Shown here piece by piece: positions 35,324-48,250 of a stretch of 64,000 bases of DNA. The position numbers were made by a program, and so were the translations under genes. Position 1 is the first letter of the stretch, and each line of letters starts with the position of its first letter. The DNA is from Trifolium pratense (taxonomy: Eukaryota > Streptophyta > Magnoliopsida > Fabales > Fabaceae). The stretch is from assembly GCF_020283565.1 (NCBI RefSeq), contig NC_060063.1:5416563-5480562 (forward strand), read 5' to 3'. The notes beneath the pieces are model-generated. The model saw only the letters and a program-made list of their open reading frames with translations. It was not told where the DNA came from and did no database searches.

Positions 35324-36222
35324 AACCTCCTAGTGGTGTTATGTCTATTGATTAATTTTTAATTTCATGTCAAACAATTAAATATTACTTATTTTCAAGT
35401 GATCTAGGGACAAGCATGTGAATGTACGATGGATATATCACAATTTAATTCTTTCTACTAATTAAATTAAAATAGAATTTGTGAACTATTTAAAATATAT
35501 TCTTTAACCATGCACTTAACGAAGCTTAAAAGTCCATGGGCATGTACAATTTTATGCATAAAATAAATAAAAAATGTTATACATCATATGAACAAGTTAG
35601 AAGCGAAATTCTCACGAGTAGTGTGCATACCATATAATAAAAGGAGAATTTCTAATAGTCAATTTTTTTTCCTGAAACCTTTGCGATATGATTTTTGCTA
35701 TGTATAGCAATACTGTAAAATAAAATATATGAATAGATACATATGGAGAGAGAGAGAGTTAGATAACACCAGTTTTCTCTAATTCAAAGTAGCAAATATT
35801 ACTCCTATGTCATGAATCAAAGAAGAAAATAAAACATATCCGTCGGTGTAAACTAAATTTATAACATGGTACTGGTCAAGTTTTACTACAATTACATGAA
35901 ATGCATTTGGATAACATATTTTTTCGACCAATAATAATTAAATTCACTCATAAATCAAACCATATGTCCTGCATCCATTTTAAGTGATAAGAATGAAAAT
36001 TCAATCACACAAAATCCAAGTTATCAAAATTATCACAGATTAAACTTTTGCATAAACCAACCAGTGTTCAAAATAAGTACACATGTACATAAAACAGTCA
36101 TAAAAAAGACGTACATAAACCAGTGTTCAAAATAATAATATAACAACACGAAAAAAAAAATAGTCATGGATGTTCACCATGAGCCACATCCAGTGCCAAA
36201 AAAAAGATCTTCAAATTCCTCT
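35324..36222. other. Non-coding spacer between the OTU and mobile-domain genes
   Basis: This AT-rich DNA holds the 3' ends of two convergent MULE genes. A CCAGTGTTCAAAATAA string occurs twice (36061 and 36120). Nothing else is recognised. Confidence 0.4.
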
Positions 36223-38379
36223 TCATCTATCGAGATCTAACCGCGTGACCAATCTCTCCAACGCGGAACCAATCGTACCTCTCCATATTCGTTCGTGTTG
36301 TAGGTCATCTTCTGCTGGAGCTGGTGCATCTGCTTCTATCGGATCATCTTGTGCTGGCATATACTGTGGAACTAGTTGTGCTCCATGCGGTCCATCAACA
36401 TGGCGACATACTCTAGGATGTGATACTATATAGTACCACGACAAGTAATCAGCTGCAGCCTCAGCAGCATATGTCGCTGGACGTGTCGGCTGAACGATCC
36501 GATCAACAACGATGTCATAACCGATCCAGTCGTTATCAACAAAAGCAATGGCAGGAGCTGGAGGTGGTGGTAGTGGTATATATTGAACGTAGCCAAACTG
36601 CTTGATACATCTCTCAGGCAAGTAAGGAACTACCGTGCACCCACGCAGATAACCACTATACATACCCACCAGGTCAAAAGGAAGTGCAGCTCTATGATTT
36701 TGAAACGGACGCCATATCATGTCATCAGGGGTCAATGCATCCATTACTGGTCGATATTCGAGAAGCTTCACATTCCCTTGCCTATACCTCCACCTCCTAG
36801 CTCGAGGGAAACTCGCACCGGGTACATCACAGTCAAGACCAGACTCAGCCTGCCTTCTAAGGCTAGGGAAATACTCGTGAATCCAACACTGTTACAACCA
36901 AAATTTTCATTATTTCAATAAGCTGAAAAATAATAATGCATCAAGAATTTTAAAAGAATTTTAAAAGGATGAAATGATCCTAATCATGTTTTTTATTGTA
37001 TTTTAATTTCTACTTACTACTAACCATATCCCATAGGTCTTGTCCGGTATCAAAATTGGTTCCCTAGTCCTTTCTCATCTCATGGCAACGCAAAGCAGCA
37101 GGGCAAGACACATATAGTAACAACACCTCATCTCATGAAATATTTTAGTAAACTAAAATTTAAAACTAAATACCTGTAAAAGTGACACATACGCAGCGAG
37201 CCCCTTTGTGGTAAATACAGAAACATCATTCAAGTTATCATATAATTCAACCAACGCAATAGCACCCCAATCAAATCTACCACATGTAGACAAAACCCTA
37301 AACATCAGTAGATATTTTGCATCTACGCGTGTATAACTCTTGTCAGTGCAAATTGTACAGCCTACCAACAACAACAAATACGACCTAGCAGCACAATCAT
37401 AATTCTTAACAGAACACTGCCTTATATAGTTATCAAATAGCCATTGTTGAGAAAAATATCTACCTCGCTGCTTTCTTGTCTCTCTGGCCGCAAACTGAAC
37501 ATTGACACCCAACAAATCAGCTGCAAGTGTCGCAGCTTCTTCCTCTGTGAACGATGACAGTGTGTAAAAGTTACCCCTAATCGGAATATGCAACAAACAC
37601 GCAACATCATCTAGTGTAATTGTCATTTCACCGAACGACATGTGAAATGACGATGTCTCTGGGTGCCATCTCTCAACAAATGCGAATATAAGATTCGAAT
37701 CGACCTTGTTCAACTGGTTCGCTCAAGTGGACTCAACCCAGATGTAGTCATCCAACCTTCAACAATTGGTGGATGTTGATCAGGAACCAATTGGGCTAGT
37801 TTTCCACCGAGATATGCTATCTTTAATTCAATTCTTGGTCCATGACATTCCTACATATATTGAAATGCATATAAGTTTTGTCCTTTCATTAAAATATTTC
37901 TTTAATAAACACCCACCAAAATTAATAAAAACCATACATATTTACTACTTAAGTTTACCACAATTACAACTTAAGTTTATCCACCAAAATGCAATAGCTA
38001 TTTATAAGAATACTAGGTTACGAGTGTTACCAAAATATTAGGTGAATTTTTTCATAATTTTTTACCTGAGATTCTTTCCCCAAACATTGATCATAAGATA
38101 CATCCTACTGCTATACATTTAATTGAACTTTAACTAAAACTATAAATAATAATTGATTACCTCGCCAAACCATACATGACGAGCAACATGCTCATGATAC
38201 CGTGTCAGAAGACTCGTATCAATTGGTCCTCCAGGCCAAACCACAGGCTGCGCAACAGGCTGCACCACAGGCACAAGCTCCTCCTCATGTTGCTCCTCCG
38301 CCTGGCACCGTAGAAACTCTTCATGTCCGATATCTTCGGAACGCCTAATTCTACCATCACATCCTCTTATACGCGCCAC
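36223..38379 (-). pseudogene. Plant mobile domain (PMD; MAIN/PP7-long-form-like) gene
   Basis: Exons on the minus strand: about 38379-38161, 37850-37174 and 36888-36223, with GT-AG borders in consistent phase. The first exon carries WPGGPIDTSLLTRYHEHVA. The second carries the PMD core FVERWHPETSSFHMSFGEMTI, then TLDDVACLLHIPIRG, then DCAARSYLLLLVGCTICTDKS and WGAIALVELYDNL. The third carries PGASFPRARRWRYRQGN, then LPERCIKQFGYVQYIP, then DWIGYDIVVD. PMD proteins are found both in transposons and as host silencing factors (MAIN, MAIL1). One frameshift near 37715 (one base apparently lost before LNKVD) breaks the second exon. An upstream first exon is likely, as 38379 follows an AG acceptor. 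Confidence 0.85.
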
Positions 38380-38430
38380 TGATAAAATAAAACAACATTC
38401 ATTAATAAAAAATGCAAAACAGTTTAAAAA

Positions 38431-39047
38431 TGTAAGAAATTTTCATATAATAATTTATTTTAAAGTTAATTATTATATAATTAATTTATCTTTGAATTAA
38501 TCATCTCACGTTTTTTATTTATTCCTTTGTATTGTTATCATTCCTAATTAAAAGGGTGGGTTTTCGGTTATGCTTTTTAAAGAACATTGTAACGTTGCTT
38601 TTTAATCCTAATAATTAAGAATTATGGTTTTGTCTTATGAGATTGATTGGCAATAGTATATATACAAGGACGAGGGTGAGTGAGAAGAGGGTGAAGAGAA
38701 GAAGATGAATAAGAGATACAACAAATTCTATTACTAAAATAATAATATATAATATTAAGTTCCCTCGAGCATCCAAAAGTAGTTCTATGAGACCTTGCTA
38801 ATTCACGTGCAGTGCTAGCAAGAAGTGACTGTTGTATCCTGGAGGGTATTAGCTATGAGACCAACTGCACCGGGTAATTTACCTGTGGTGGCGAAATACT
38901 CTTAAGCCCAGTGCATTGCACGCCTCAGTCAAAATCGATAAGCTTTTCTTCTTCTCTAATTTAATTTATTATTAGTCATATTTATTTGTTCTAATATTTC
39001 ATTGATTTATTATTATTGAAATAATTCTATGTCATATTTTTCCAACA
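38431..39047 (-). mobile_element. Possible copia-like solo LTR
   Basis: Minus-strand TGTTGGAAAAATATGACATA begins at 39047, a TATA box (GTATATATAC) lies near 38655-38668, and both sides are followed by AAAAA. The A-only target duplication is weak evidence, so the left boundary is uncertain. 38380-38430 is unassigned. Confidence 0.45.
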
Positions 39048-39054
39048 AAAAATA

Positions 39055-39446
39055 CATACCGGAACTCTTGAGTTTGAGTCTTCCGATATGCAAATATTAA
39101 CAAACGCGGAATAGTTGACAAATAGAATATCGGAACCCATTTTTGAAGTGTTCCGGTAAGAATATTCATACGGGAACACTTTCATTTAAGTATTCCGGTA
39201 TGAATATTAATACCGGAATCCTTAAACGAAAGTGTTCCGGTTCGTTATCGGCACTTACTCTCTCGATTTCCTCTTTCACAACACCGGAACACTTTTTTGA
39301 GAGGTGAGTAGAAAATGATTTTTTTACGGTTTTAGTTTATATACGAGGGCATATTCGTCCATTCAAAAATTTGTGTTGGGGTAGATGGAAGATTGTTGGG
39401 GTAGAAAAAAATAATTTCTGGTGTTTTTAGGTGCTAATAAGCCCAA
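39055..39446 (-). repeat. Right terminal inverted repeat of the MULE, with TTCCGG cluster
   Basis: CCGGAA/TTCCGG motifs occur about eight times between 39057 and 39297 in both orientations. They are followed by AAATTTGTGTTGGGGTAGA and TGTTGGGGTAGAAAA (39367-39408), which is the inverse of the left end at 23790-23835. The outer limit is placed near the GCCCAA at 39441. Confidence 0.62.
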
Positions 39447-39518
39447 CAAAAACAAACGAAATTCTTACTTTTGTCTATCGCTTCTCTCTCAGTGGACATA
39501 TAAATCAAGTATCAATTA

Positions 39519-39662
39519 CTCCGTTCAATCATTATTATAAGCAAAAAAATAATTTTTTAGGTTCATTGAAAAAATAATGTATCTATTCTACATTATTAAC
39601 CAGATACATTACTTTTTTAATTAACCTAAAAAATGTTTTCTGTTTATAATAGTGACCGGGGG
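39519..39662. mobile_element. Stowaway-like MITE
   Basis: This is 144 bp, almost wholly palindromic (CTCCGTTCAATCATTATTAT at the left, complement CCCCCGGTCACTATTATAAA at the right), flanked by TA on each side. Confidence 0.75.
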
Positions 39663-40630
39663 TATGAATTTTGATACAATGATAGTTGATATATATGGTT
39701 GATAATTGATGAGTTGATACAATGATATATAAGTATTAATGATCAAATTATCTTTGTGTATGTATCTCATACTCATATCAAGTATCATATTCTCTTTTAG
39801 ACATCTTTCGTACTACCTTCTCATCACTACACATATGAATTTCTTTTCTTCTCGCAAGACTGCAACTCATCAGTCATCAGTAGCTTTCTCTAATATAACA
39901 TATTGATGTAAACACAATTATTCGTGATTTTGCATGATTGCACGTAGTAATTGTTTTGTATGATTATTTTGATATTAAATGAAAAGTTTAATGTTTTTTG
40001 AGTATTTAACTTTTTTATAATACAATTATTAGTTTGGGCCCACAGTGTGATTCGCATTTAGGCCACTAAAATCTTAGAAACGGCCTGGTCTTCTGTTCCG
40101 GTGAATGGGAGGTGGCTTTTGTACATGCAATTACATATAGCCCGACGCTGGATCAAGACCGTTGATGAACATGTTAATGCTATCAATAGATGTCGCGCGG
40201 AAAACGACCGAAGAGCCATAATGGACAGTAAATACCCATCATTCTGATATCGAACATTACAATACGCTCAAGTTGGTAAATGCACATCATTTTAAAAACA
40301 CACTGAACCACAACTATATTTTTAGAAGAACAAACAAAAAAACCTAAACTTGAAAGTTATTGAAAATAAAGTAGAGTAAGGAAAAGTTTTAATGTGAATG
40401 AAAGAGACCAAATTTTCAAAGAACAAAAAGTAAGAAGAGATTCGCGGGCCCAGCTTCTTCTTGCGTATGGTTGTTAAGCAAAAATGAATGATAGTGTCTT
40501 TCGTATGTGATTGTCTTTTTTAAAGACCAAAACAAATGATTGTCTTAGTTTTTGGTTAGTTTTTGTAAATCAACTTCTAGAAACACTTTTCAAGAAACAA
40601 AACAAAATAAAAGCTGTTTGGTAGTCCTAT
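39663..40630. other. Unassigned AT-rich interval
   Basis: No ORF, RNA or repeat boundary is recognised. A GC-richer patch at 40040-40230 (GGGCCCACAGTG ... TGTCGCGCGGAAAACGACC) could be a gene fragment, but I cannot identify it. Confidence 0.3.
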
Positions 40631-40639
40631 TTTCTAAAA

Positions 40640-41057
40640 GGTTTAAATATGCAAAAGGTCCCTGCACTTACGTGTCATTTGAGTTTTAATCCCTGCATTT
40701 TAAAATTCTTTCATTTTGCCACTGCACTTTCATTTTACTTTAAAAATGGTTCCTGAACCCATTTTTTGTTGAAGTGACACATTTTTTATGATGTGTCAAT
40801 TTTATTTTACTTTTAAAAAATTACTTATTTAAGGGTATTTTGATCGATTCACTGCAAAATTAAATTAGTCATCAACTCTAAAGTCCAGTCAACAGTGACA
40901 GATCAGCAAAAATGTGTTATTTCAACAACAAAAAAAAGGTCCGGGGACCATTTTTAAAGTAAAATGAAAGTACAGTGGCAAAATGAAATGTTTTTAAAAT
41001 GCAGGGACTAAAACTCAAATGACTCGTAAGTACAGAGACCTTATGCATATTTAACCC
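40640..41057. mobile_element. Mutator-type MITE with long terminal inverted repeats
   Basis: The 418-bp element has inverted repeats of about 120 bp (GGTTTAAATATGCAAAAGGT / complement GGGTTAAATATGCATAAGGT) and a perfect 9-bp duplication TTTCTAAAA (40631-40639 and 41058-41066). It is non-coding. The size of the duplication points to mobilisation by MULE transposase. Confidence 0.88.
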
Positions 41058-41390
41058 TTTCTAAAATTGTTTTAGAAATGAGAAAATGAAAAAAACTGTT
41101 TATAGTAAATCAGTTTTCATGCTATGTTTTAAAAACATTTTGCTACAAACATATTTTTAAACTAAGTGTAATTGCTAAAAAACAGTTTTTAAAAAGTAAA
41201 TCAAATAGGCTCTTATTCTCTTTATAAATAAAAAATTAGGAAAATGCTAAAAATTAGGTTTTTCATGAAGATAGTTGCGAAACTCATGCATAGGTGATAA
41301 AAATAGATAATTGTACGATCAAATCTATACGAATAATATTTCAAATATCTCTCCAGTTAAATATGTTTGGATCTCATCCCAAAAGTTAGC

Positions 41391-41835
41391 TCATAGGGTG
41401 AAGTTGCCCTCACATATTTATACACTTCACGGAACCTAAGCAATGTGAGACTTCAAACAAACCAACAACACAACTACATATTCCAACACCCACCCTCATG
41501 CCTAGCGTGGTCCTGGGTCCAATGTCCATATTACAGTCCTTAACCCGGCTTTGATACCATGTTATAGGGTGAGGTTGCCCTCACATATTTATACACTTCA
41601 CGGAACCTAAGCAATGTGGGACTTCAAACAAACCAACAACACAACTACATATTCCAACACTCACCCTCACGCCTAGCGTGGTCCTGGGTCCAATGTCCAT
41701 ATTACAGTCCTTAACCCGGCTTTGATACCATGTTATAGGGTGAGGTTGTCCTCACATATTTATACACTTCACATTCCGGAACCTAAGCAATGTGAAACTT
41801 CAAACAAACCAACAACACAACTACATATTCCAACA
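41391..41835 (-). mobile_element. Tandem TRIM-like element (three LTRs, two internal domains)
   Basis: On the minus strand the LTR is about 100 bp (TGTTGGAATATGTAGTTGTG ... CCTATAACA). It is followed by TGGTATCAAAGCCGGG (like the tRNA-Met primer site), a 70-bp spacer ending in the purine-rich GAGGGTGAG, and then the next LTR. LTR copies are 41731-41835 (with a 5-bp insertion), 41560-41659 and 41391-41488, the last lacking its inner end. It is too small to code and is mobilised in trans. Confidence 0.75.
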
Positions 41836-42514
41836 TCTTCAACTTTTATCATGTGAACTGCATTTAATTTCACAATTCAATCATTTTTCTTAAATTTTTT
41901 TTTATTTTTACATAGTTCCCGTGAGGTATGAAAATTCCATAAAAAAAATGAGTGAACTTTGAGGGATGAATTGATATTTAATTTATACGGTTGATGAAAT
42001 GCACTTTTAGATTAATAAATTTATAGTAGTTATCACTAGGCTATTAAATAACAAATTCTCTAAAAACATGGTAAAAAAGAGGAAGATTGTTTCATATATC
42101 ATAGTTGCACCATGATGGTGATGGTGATGGTGGGTCATACGGTTATCCCAAATTAATAGGTGGAGAAGTGAACTTTCTATGTTTGAACGTGATGGATAAG
42201 TGGGAATGTTTTTTTTTTTATAATTATGGATGAGTGGAGTTAATAGTGGTTGGTATTTTAATTTATTTATTTTTAATTAAGTATTTTTAGTTGTTGTTGA
42301 GATAAGTCATTTTTTATAGCAATAATAATATTGTTGAGAAAACAAAATCATATTACAACAATTTAAAAAGATTTTTGTTGAAAATATATTGTTGCCAAAA
42401 TTCTTTATTCTTGTAATGTCTTAAGACACAATTACCTTCTACTAATTTTTATCTATTTTTGAATAGCAAACACCTTTATTAAACAACCGATCAAGCAACA
42501 ACTTGTTTGTAAGT
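41836..42514. other. Unassigned AT-rich interval
   Basis: No gene or mobile element boundary is recognised in this stretch. A short GATGGT/GATGGTGATGGTGG run is at 42113-42133. Confidence 0.3.
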
Positions 42515-42532
42515 AACTAAGACAAATAAGCT

Positions 42533-43309
42533 TTATCAACCGAGATGGGTAGAGGAATTGCTATCAATCGAGATGGAAGCTTTATCAGAACTAACATGCA
42601 TGTTGACAAATATTAGTCCAACGCCAAACCATGCCGGCATTTTTCGGTGCGTTCAACTTATGCTTTCCTTCAAAATCGCGACGCACAAACGACTTTTGAC
42701 AGTAACGTTGTGGATGCGCTACAAAATTTATGGGCGAATGATGTTCCTTTCAAAGTGAGCATTTTCGGATGGCGGTTATTATTAGCAAGACTTCCAACAC
42801 GTATGGCTTTGGTGAGAAAAAATATTATTGTCAATCCTCATGAATTTAGTTGCGCGTTTTGTTTCCGAGAAGAAGACATCGACCATTTATTTTTTAATTG
42901 CTCTTTTTCATTACAAGTATGGAAGAAAATTTTTAGGTGGTTGAATGTGGAATTCATACCCTTTGAAGAAGGATGGAAGCATTTTAATACTTTTGGCAGT
43001 TTGGTGAAGCATAAGAAAGTAAGACATATAATTTGGTTAGCAACCATTTGGAGTCTATGGTGTGCACGCAATAACATCATGTTTAGAGGAGAAGTGGTTA
43101 TTTTGTCTTTCTTAGTGGATCAAATTATGTTTATTTCCTGGTTTTGATTTATACGACGAATAGGGAATATTTCTTCTTTTATATTTTCTGATTGGTATAA
43201 TGACTCGTTAGTATGCATTTTAAGCATCTAACGATTTATTTTTTCTTTGAATTGTAAGGTTTAAATACACCCAGTACTTCTTATAATTCAATTTTTTCTT
43301 ATAAAAAAA
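42533..43309 (+). mobile_element. 5'-truncated LINE with RT zinc-binding domain
   Basis: An 18-bp perfect duplication (AACTAAGACAAATAAGCT at 42515-42532 and 43310-43327) brackets 777 bp ending in a short A-tail. The frame 42647-43147 encodes the C-terminal zf-RVT domain of plant non-LTR reverse transcriptase: WRLLLARLPTRMALVRKNI, then CAFCFREEDIDHLFFNCSF with the C-x2-C-x7-H-x4-C signature, then IIWLATIWSLWCARNNIMF. Only the last part of ORF2 is present, as usual after incomplete reverse transcription. Confidence 0.9.
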
Positions 43310-43327
43310 AACTAAGACAAATAAGCT

Positions 43328-44311
43328 GTTATTAAAATTATGCTGACCCACAAATCTTATATGTTTCCATGCATGCAATATATATACAAGTCATTATGTG
43401 CTTATCTACCTAAAATTGTCACCCTGCTTCTGGATCCCCTCAATATACCTTTTGGTCAAAAAAAAAAAAAAGGAAAAAGAAAGAAAGGTTGTGGTCACAA
43501 GTCATCATGTTGTGATGTTCACATTTGATTAGTGCTACATCGATCTATCATCCAATAGAAACTTGATATAAGTTATATTAGTTAAAAAACTTCATTTACT
43601 TTTATTACACCCACCACAAAGGAACAAACCACACTCACTCGCTAAAAGAAAGAAATACGTCCCACTCATTTTTCATTCATCATTTTTCCTTTTTTAGTTT
43701 TGAGGGGGCTTTTAGTTTTGACTAATGCATTAGCATTTCATCAAGTTTGTTTTTCTCTAGTCCCTTGATCCTCAATTTGTCCGGTTTTAAAAATTTCAAA
43801 AATGAACGGTGTTAATGAAAATTGTTTTTGTCTAGTCCCTGAAAAATGAAATAGTCATTGGATTGAGTAAAAAAACTTTATAATAATTATACTATATAAT
43901 ATAATTACTTTATGTTATAGAACAGTGTAATTTTGCTTTTTTAATGCATGATGAAATTTTTTTTTTGGTTTATAATGAGCTGAAAATCGAACTCAAGACT
44001 TATAATGTATTGCTCAAACCCCTCACCACTAGACCAAACCTAGTGACTTAATGCATAGTGAAGTTAGAACAGTGTAATTGTTGTTAATTAAAATAATTCA
44101 CTGCAACATGCAACATATTTATTCCAAATCATATATTACACATTCATGTTAGTTGATATGAATAAAATATATGAATGGTCCTACATGATAATGATAGCTA
44201 TTACGAAAACTTCTATATATACCTCTTTCATTCTACATTTGACATAAACATAATATCAACAAATTCTCTTCTTATTTTCCTTCGTTCCATCTGTTTTCTC
44301 CTCCTCTACCG
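43328..44311. other. Upstream region of the pectinesterase relic
   Basis: This is mostly featureless. It contains a reverse SINE (43957-44047) and, near 44211-44222, CTATATATACCTC, a plausible TATA box about 95 bases before the ATG at 44312. Confidence 0.4.
43957..44047 (-). mobile_element. SINE-like element, reverse orientation
   Basis: Its complement has the same A-box (CTAGTGGTGAGGGGTTTGAG) and B-box (GAGTTCGATTTTC) as the SINE in the U units. It has a T-run at the left and flanking near-repeats TTAATGCATGATGAAA / TTAATGCATAGTGAAG. Confidence 0.7.
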
Positions 44312-45823
44312 ATGGCAATGCTACTCTTCTTCATTATTGTGATTTCTGCTGCTGCAGATAGTTACTCTTCTTCTCCACCACCTTATTGTGAACCAAACTT
44401 TGATAAAAACAATTGATTTTTTTTCTTTCTTTCTTAAGCATGTACTTATATATCCAATGTCTATTCCATTTTTGAATTATTATTATAAATTTTTTCAATT
44501 TAAGTGCACCCTAATTTTCAAGTTTTGATTTTATAATCACTTCAAGTTTTTAAAAAATAATATCTAATTTTCCTTAACTTCTTGATCTAATGATCTATAA
44601 TCGTACAGTTATTGTTTGTTGATTATTGATCTATGAATTAACCACAACATTAAATAATAACGGAAAGTTATGACACATATTAAGCTAGCTAAAAGTAGAA
44701 ATTTAACAAAGTGTATATCTGAAATTAACCACTTAGATAGATTCTAGTGACTAATGACTTTTATTTAAAGATGGATTATTAAAACATAATTGAGTTCAAA
44801 TTATGACTAAATAATGTGATACCCCATACTTAATTTACTATTATATTTTATCTTATTACTACGAAAAGTTATGTTTACTTCTGATTAATTAGTAGTGTGG
44901 GGAGTTGGCCGTTAGAGCATCCACAATGGAGAAATCTAATTTTGAGTGCCTAAGTGGGTTCCGCGTGTACATATCACTTATTTATAATTTTTTAATAATA
45001 GTACATAATAAGCACTCAATCTCTTCAACTCAGCACCTCTTAAAAAATTCTAAATGGGTCCCACAAATAACTCCACATGTCATCAATAACTCTACATCTT
45101 TATAAATGAGTCTCACAAATTCTATTATGTTGCAAAGGTTGCAAAATTCAAGGCACCATTGATTTTATCTTTGGAAATGGGAGGTCCCTTTACCAGGTAT
45201 TATTCTTCCATTTAAAAATTATTTGTTGCTTAATCATGTTTGTTTGTTGTTTAATCATGTTTTCTTGATGCAGGGCTGCACTATAAATTCCATAGCGCAA
45301 AATGTAAGCTTTATCACAGCTCAAAAGCGCTCAAGTTTGACAACTGATGATAGTGGATTTTCAATATTAAAAAGCAAAGTAATAGGGAGTGGTAAAGTTT
45401 ATTTGGGAAGACCATGGGGAGATTACTCGAGAGTAATTTTCTCTTATACCTACATGGACAGTCTTGTTCTCCCTCAAGGATGGGTTGACACTATGGACGA
45501 CGGTGACCACCACTTGTTAGTACTAACTATACCTTGCCTTCATACAAATTATGCAAATGCAATGCTAAAAGACTTATTGTATGTATTTCTTTGTGCATAA
45601 ATGCAGGAGCGTATTCTACGCAGAATATAAGTGTACTGGACCTGGATCCAATTTTGCTGGAAGACTTCCATGGATACAGAGATTGTCAGACAAAGATGCC
45701 CAAGAATTTATCGGGGTCCATTTCATTTATGGGGAGACTTGGCTCATTACCAGTGGTGGTGCTCGGACCCTGGTCCAAGGGTGCACATTTTTAATCAATA
45801 TTTTAATTTATATATACATATAA
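44312..45823 (+). pseudogene. Pectinesterase (CE8) relic
   Basis: 44312-44416 encodes a signal peptide and short Pro-rich start (MAMLLFFIIVISAAADSYSS) and then stops. After about 720 bp without coding, 45140-45196 (GTIDFIFGNG, with a conserved catalytic Asp), 45274-45515 (VSFITAQKR ... VYLGRPWGDYSRV ... LPQGWVDTMDD) and 45607 onward (YAEYKCTGPGSNFAGRLPW) form spliced exons of a plant pectinesterase. The middle of the enzyme, including the upstream catalytic Asp and Gln, is missing, so it cannot be active. The last exon runs into a stop at 45823 after the normal end. The intact copies nearby are inhibitors of this enzyme class. Confidence 0.85.
44417..45139. other. Non-coding interval inside the pectinesterase relic
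   Basis: This replaces several exons. The right part (44910-45125) begins GAGCATCCACAATGG, a string common at the ends of plant MITEs, but I could not define inverted ends or a target duplication. Confidence 0.35.
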
Positions 45824-45949
45824 ATTAAATTGTACTAAAAAAATTACTTATATATGTTTTACAATTTTTCACTCCGCGGTTTCAAGTTTTGAAATCGTTG
45901 AATGACAACTTATTATCTATATTGTCGAACAAATCTCTTTCAATATAAG

Positions 45950-48250
45950 TGTAACGCCCCAAATTTATTAATTTGGTATTTTATGTTAATTTAATTAATT
46001 GGCATGTTTATGTATTATTTAGGATGTCTATTTATTGGGCTAGTGTTTGGTTATGTATGAGCCCATTTTAGTGGAAGGTAAAATGGTAATTTATGGCTAT
46101 ATGAGGTTAATTAAGTTAAAGAGAGAGAGAGGTGATAAAAAAAATTTATAAGGTAAAGAACATTTAGACATCAGGGGATAAAACAGTCTTTACCCCATCC
46201 ATTGCCCATATTTCTTTATTATATTAAAAAAAAAAAGGAAAAAAATTAAAAAACTGGGTATATAGACCTAACCGATTGTCCAAACTTATGACGGTGACCC
46301 GAATCAACGCCATTATTGAACAACAACCATATGACGGCTTCTCCTTGAAGCATCTCCGACGAAACACAAAACAGAGGATCAATGCCGACCAAACAACCTG
46401 AGCACTCATCCACAGACGCGACAACAACAAATGAAAACCAACCACCGCAACTACGCCAATGGAGTGGCGGTGAACAGACCCGAAATGGGTTTTCCGACCT
46501 AAGCAACCGACTGAACAAGATCAAAGCACAATCGAGCCAGGATCGATTAAGGTCTAGATCGGATTGTAGTAGAGTAGTGCTTGACGGCGGAAGAAGACTG
46601 CTATAGAACCACCCAGAAGGGGCTTTTTGGTGGTGACGACGTCGTAAGATGCTAACGCACCACCAGAATGAATGCTACATGGTTGCATCGTAGTTTGGAT
46701 GATGGAGATGAGCAAAAGAGGTTGGTGGTGGTGCTTGGTTAGATAGAAAATGGCGGGCGGCGGATTCGGCTAGGTTTCAAGGTCATAATTTTGAGATTGA
46801 GAAGGAGGTAGAGAGAAGAAAAGATGAGAAATAAGAGGAAGAAGAGAAGAAGAGAGAAAGAAAAATGTTTTTGAAGAAAAGAGAAGAACATAAGAGGAAG
46901 GAGAGGAGCTCTAGAGTGATCATCAGGCCTTTCCATCATTTCTCCAATTTCATGATGTAAGGGAAGTTTGATGTTTTCTCTCCTGACCCCGTGATTCTTT
47001 TATACCCTCAATATTTCAATTTTGCCCTTGCAAAAAAATTCGGTTTGCAGAAACGAATTTTTTCTAGTGCAAATTCAGAGTAAATTTCGGTTTTTAGAAA
47101 CCGAAATTTGTTTTCAAGCAAAAAAAAACTTCAGTTTCTACAAACCAAGTTTTTTTAAGGGCAAAATTGGAAATTCAGGGGTATAAAAGAAACACGGGGG
47201 TCGGGAGAGAAAACATCGGGAAGTTTTATTTATGGGTAGACTAGGTGGATAATGGTTGAAAGTGGGTAGAACCCTTGGGTGTAGATTATTGCTTTTGTTG
47301 TGAATAATCTTGTTGGTGCTTTTAGAATTCATGTTTGAATCATATATATGAGAAAATACATGCAATATTGTTGTGTTGTTTTGAGAGAAATGGGTTTTAT
47401 ATGATTTTATGAATTAATGATGAACCTTGGTGATTTGGTGTTGATTGTCGATGAAATGATGTTGTTGAGGTTCAAATATCATGAGTGTTGATTAGTGGGA
47501 CTAATGGAATTCACATTGGGATTTTGGAAAATCAAAGATTCAATTTTTATAGTTTAAGAAAAACTGTCTTTTTATAAGGTCTGAAGAGAAAACGTAATTT
47601 TTTATCCTTTTGCGCTCTGAATTGGTTTTTGTCGTCAACATGAAAGTTGTAACTCTTCTCTTTAGCTTTTCAACACATGTTCACGCGTCTCAATCGGATG
47701 CTCGTATCTGAAGTTATGATCCATGCATTGAGCAGCTGTTTTTCAAAATTGTCTGTCCGCCAAATCGATTGAAACTGTCATAACTTGAGAAAAATCATGT
47801 TTTTGAGGTCCAATTGATTCCTAATACTTAGGCTACCTATTCCTAATCGTTAGGTGAGTTTATGGGAGTTTAAATCACTACTTTTCTATGATAAACTTGG
47901 TGGTTAATTAGGAGAAGTTGTTTTGGAAATAAAACGAAGTTAGTAACCAATAACTAGAGGATTTTGGGGAGTGTTAGAGAATGGAGTTGGGTGAGGTTTA
48001 AGATAAATTAAACCATGTTATCTTATCCTTATGATGTAGATGATGTGTTATGGTTGGTTGAGTAACATTGTTGTTTGTCTATGAATATTTTCATAAGATT
48101 AATGGTGATGTCAATGCATGAAAATTGATAATGAATTGATGCATGATTGGAGATGATGTATCATACCGACACATCTGCTCTCTCAATTCCTCTGCCACTG
48201 TGCCACCACCTAATCCTGCATAACCACTAATTTTTACCTACACAGTATAT
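45950..48250 (+). repeat. Probable gypsy LTR-type sequence, boundaries unclear
   Basis: The sequence starts TGTAACGCCCC, a frequent beginning of plant Ty3/gypsy LTRs, and continues as non-coding DNA with purine-rich tracts (46795-46870). No end with a matching target duplication was found, and no internal retroelement genes follow. No host gene is seen. Confidence 0.35.

Noticed and set aside
38650..38900. Host promoter and first exon suggested by GTATATATAC and a purine-rich leader
   Set aside because: The sequence fits better as the promoter of a solo LTR in this interval; no coding exon follows.
46224..46606. Short ORFs on both strands around 46.2-46.6 kb
   Set aside because: They overlap each other in opposite strands within repetitive LTR-like DNA and match no family I recognise.
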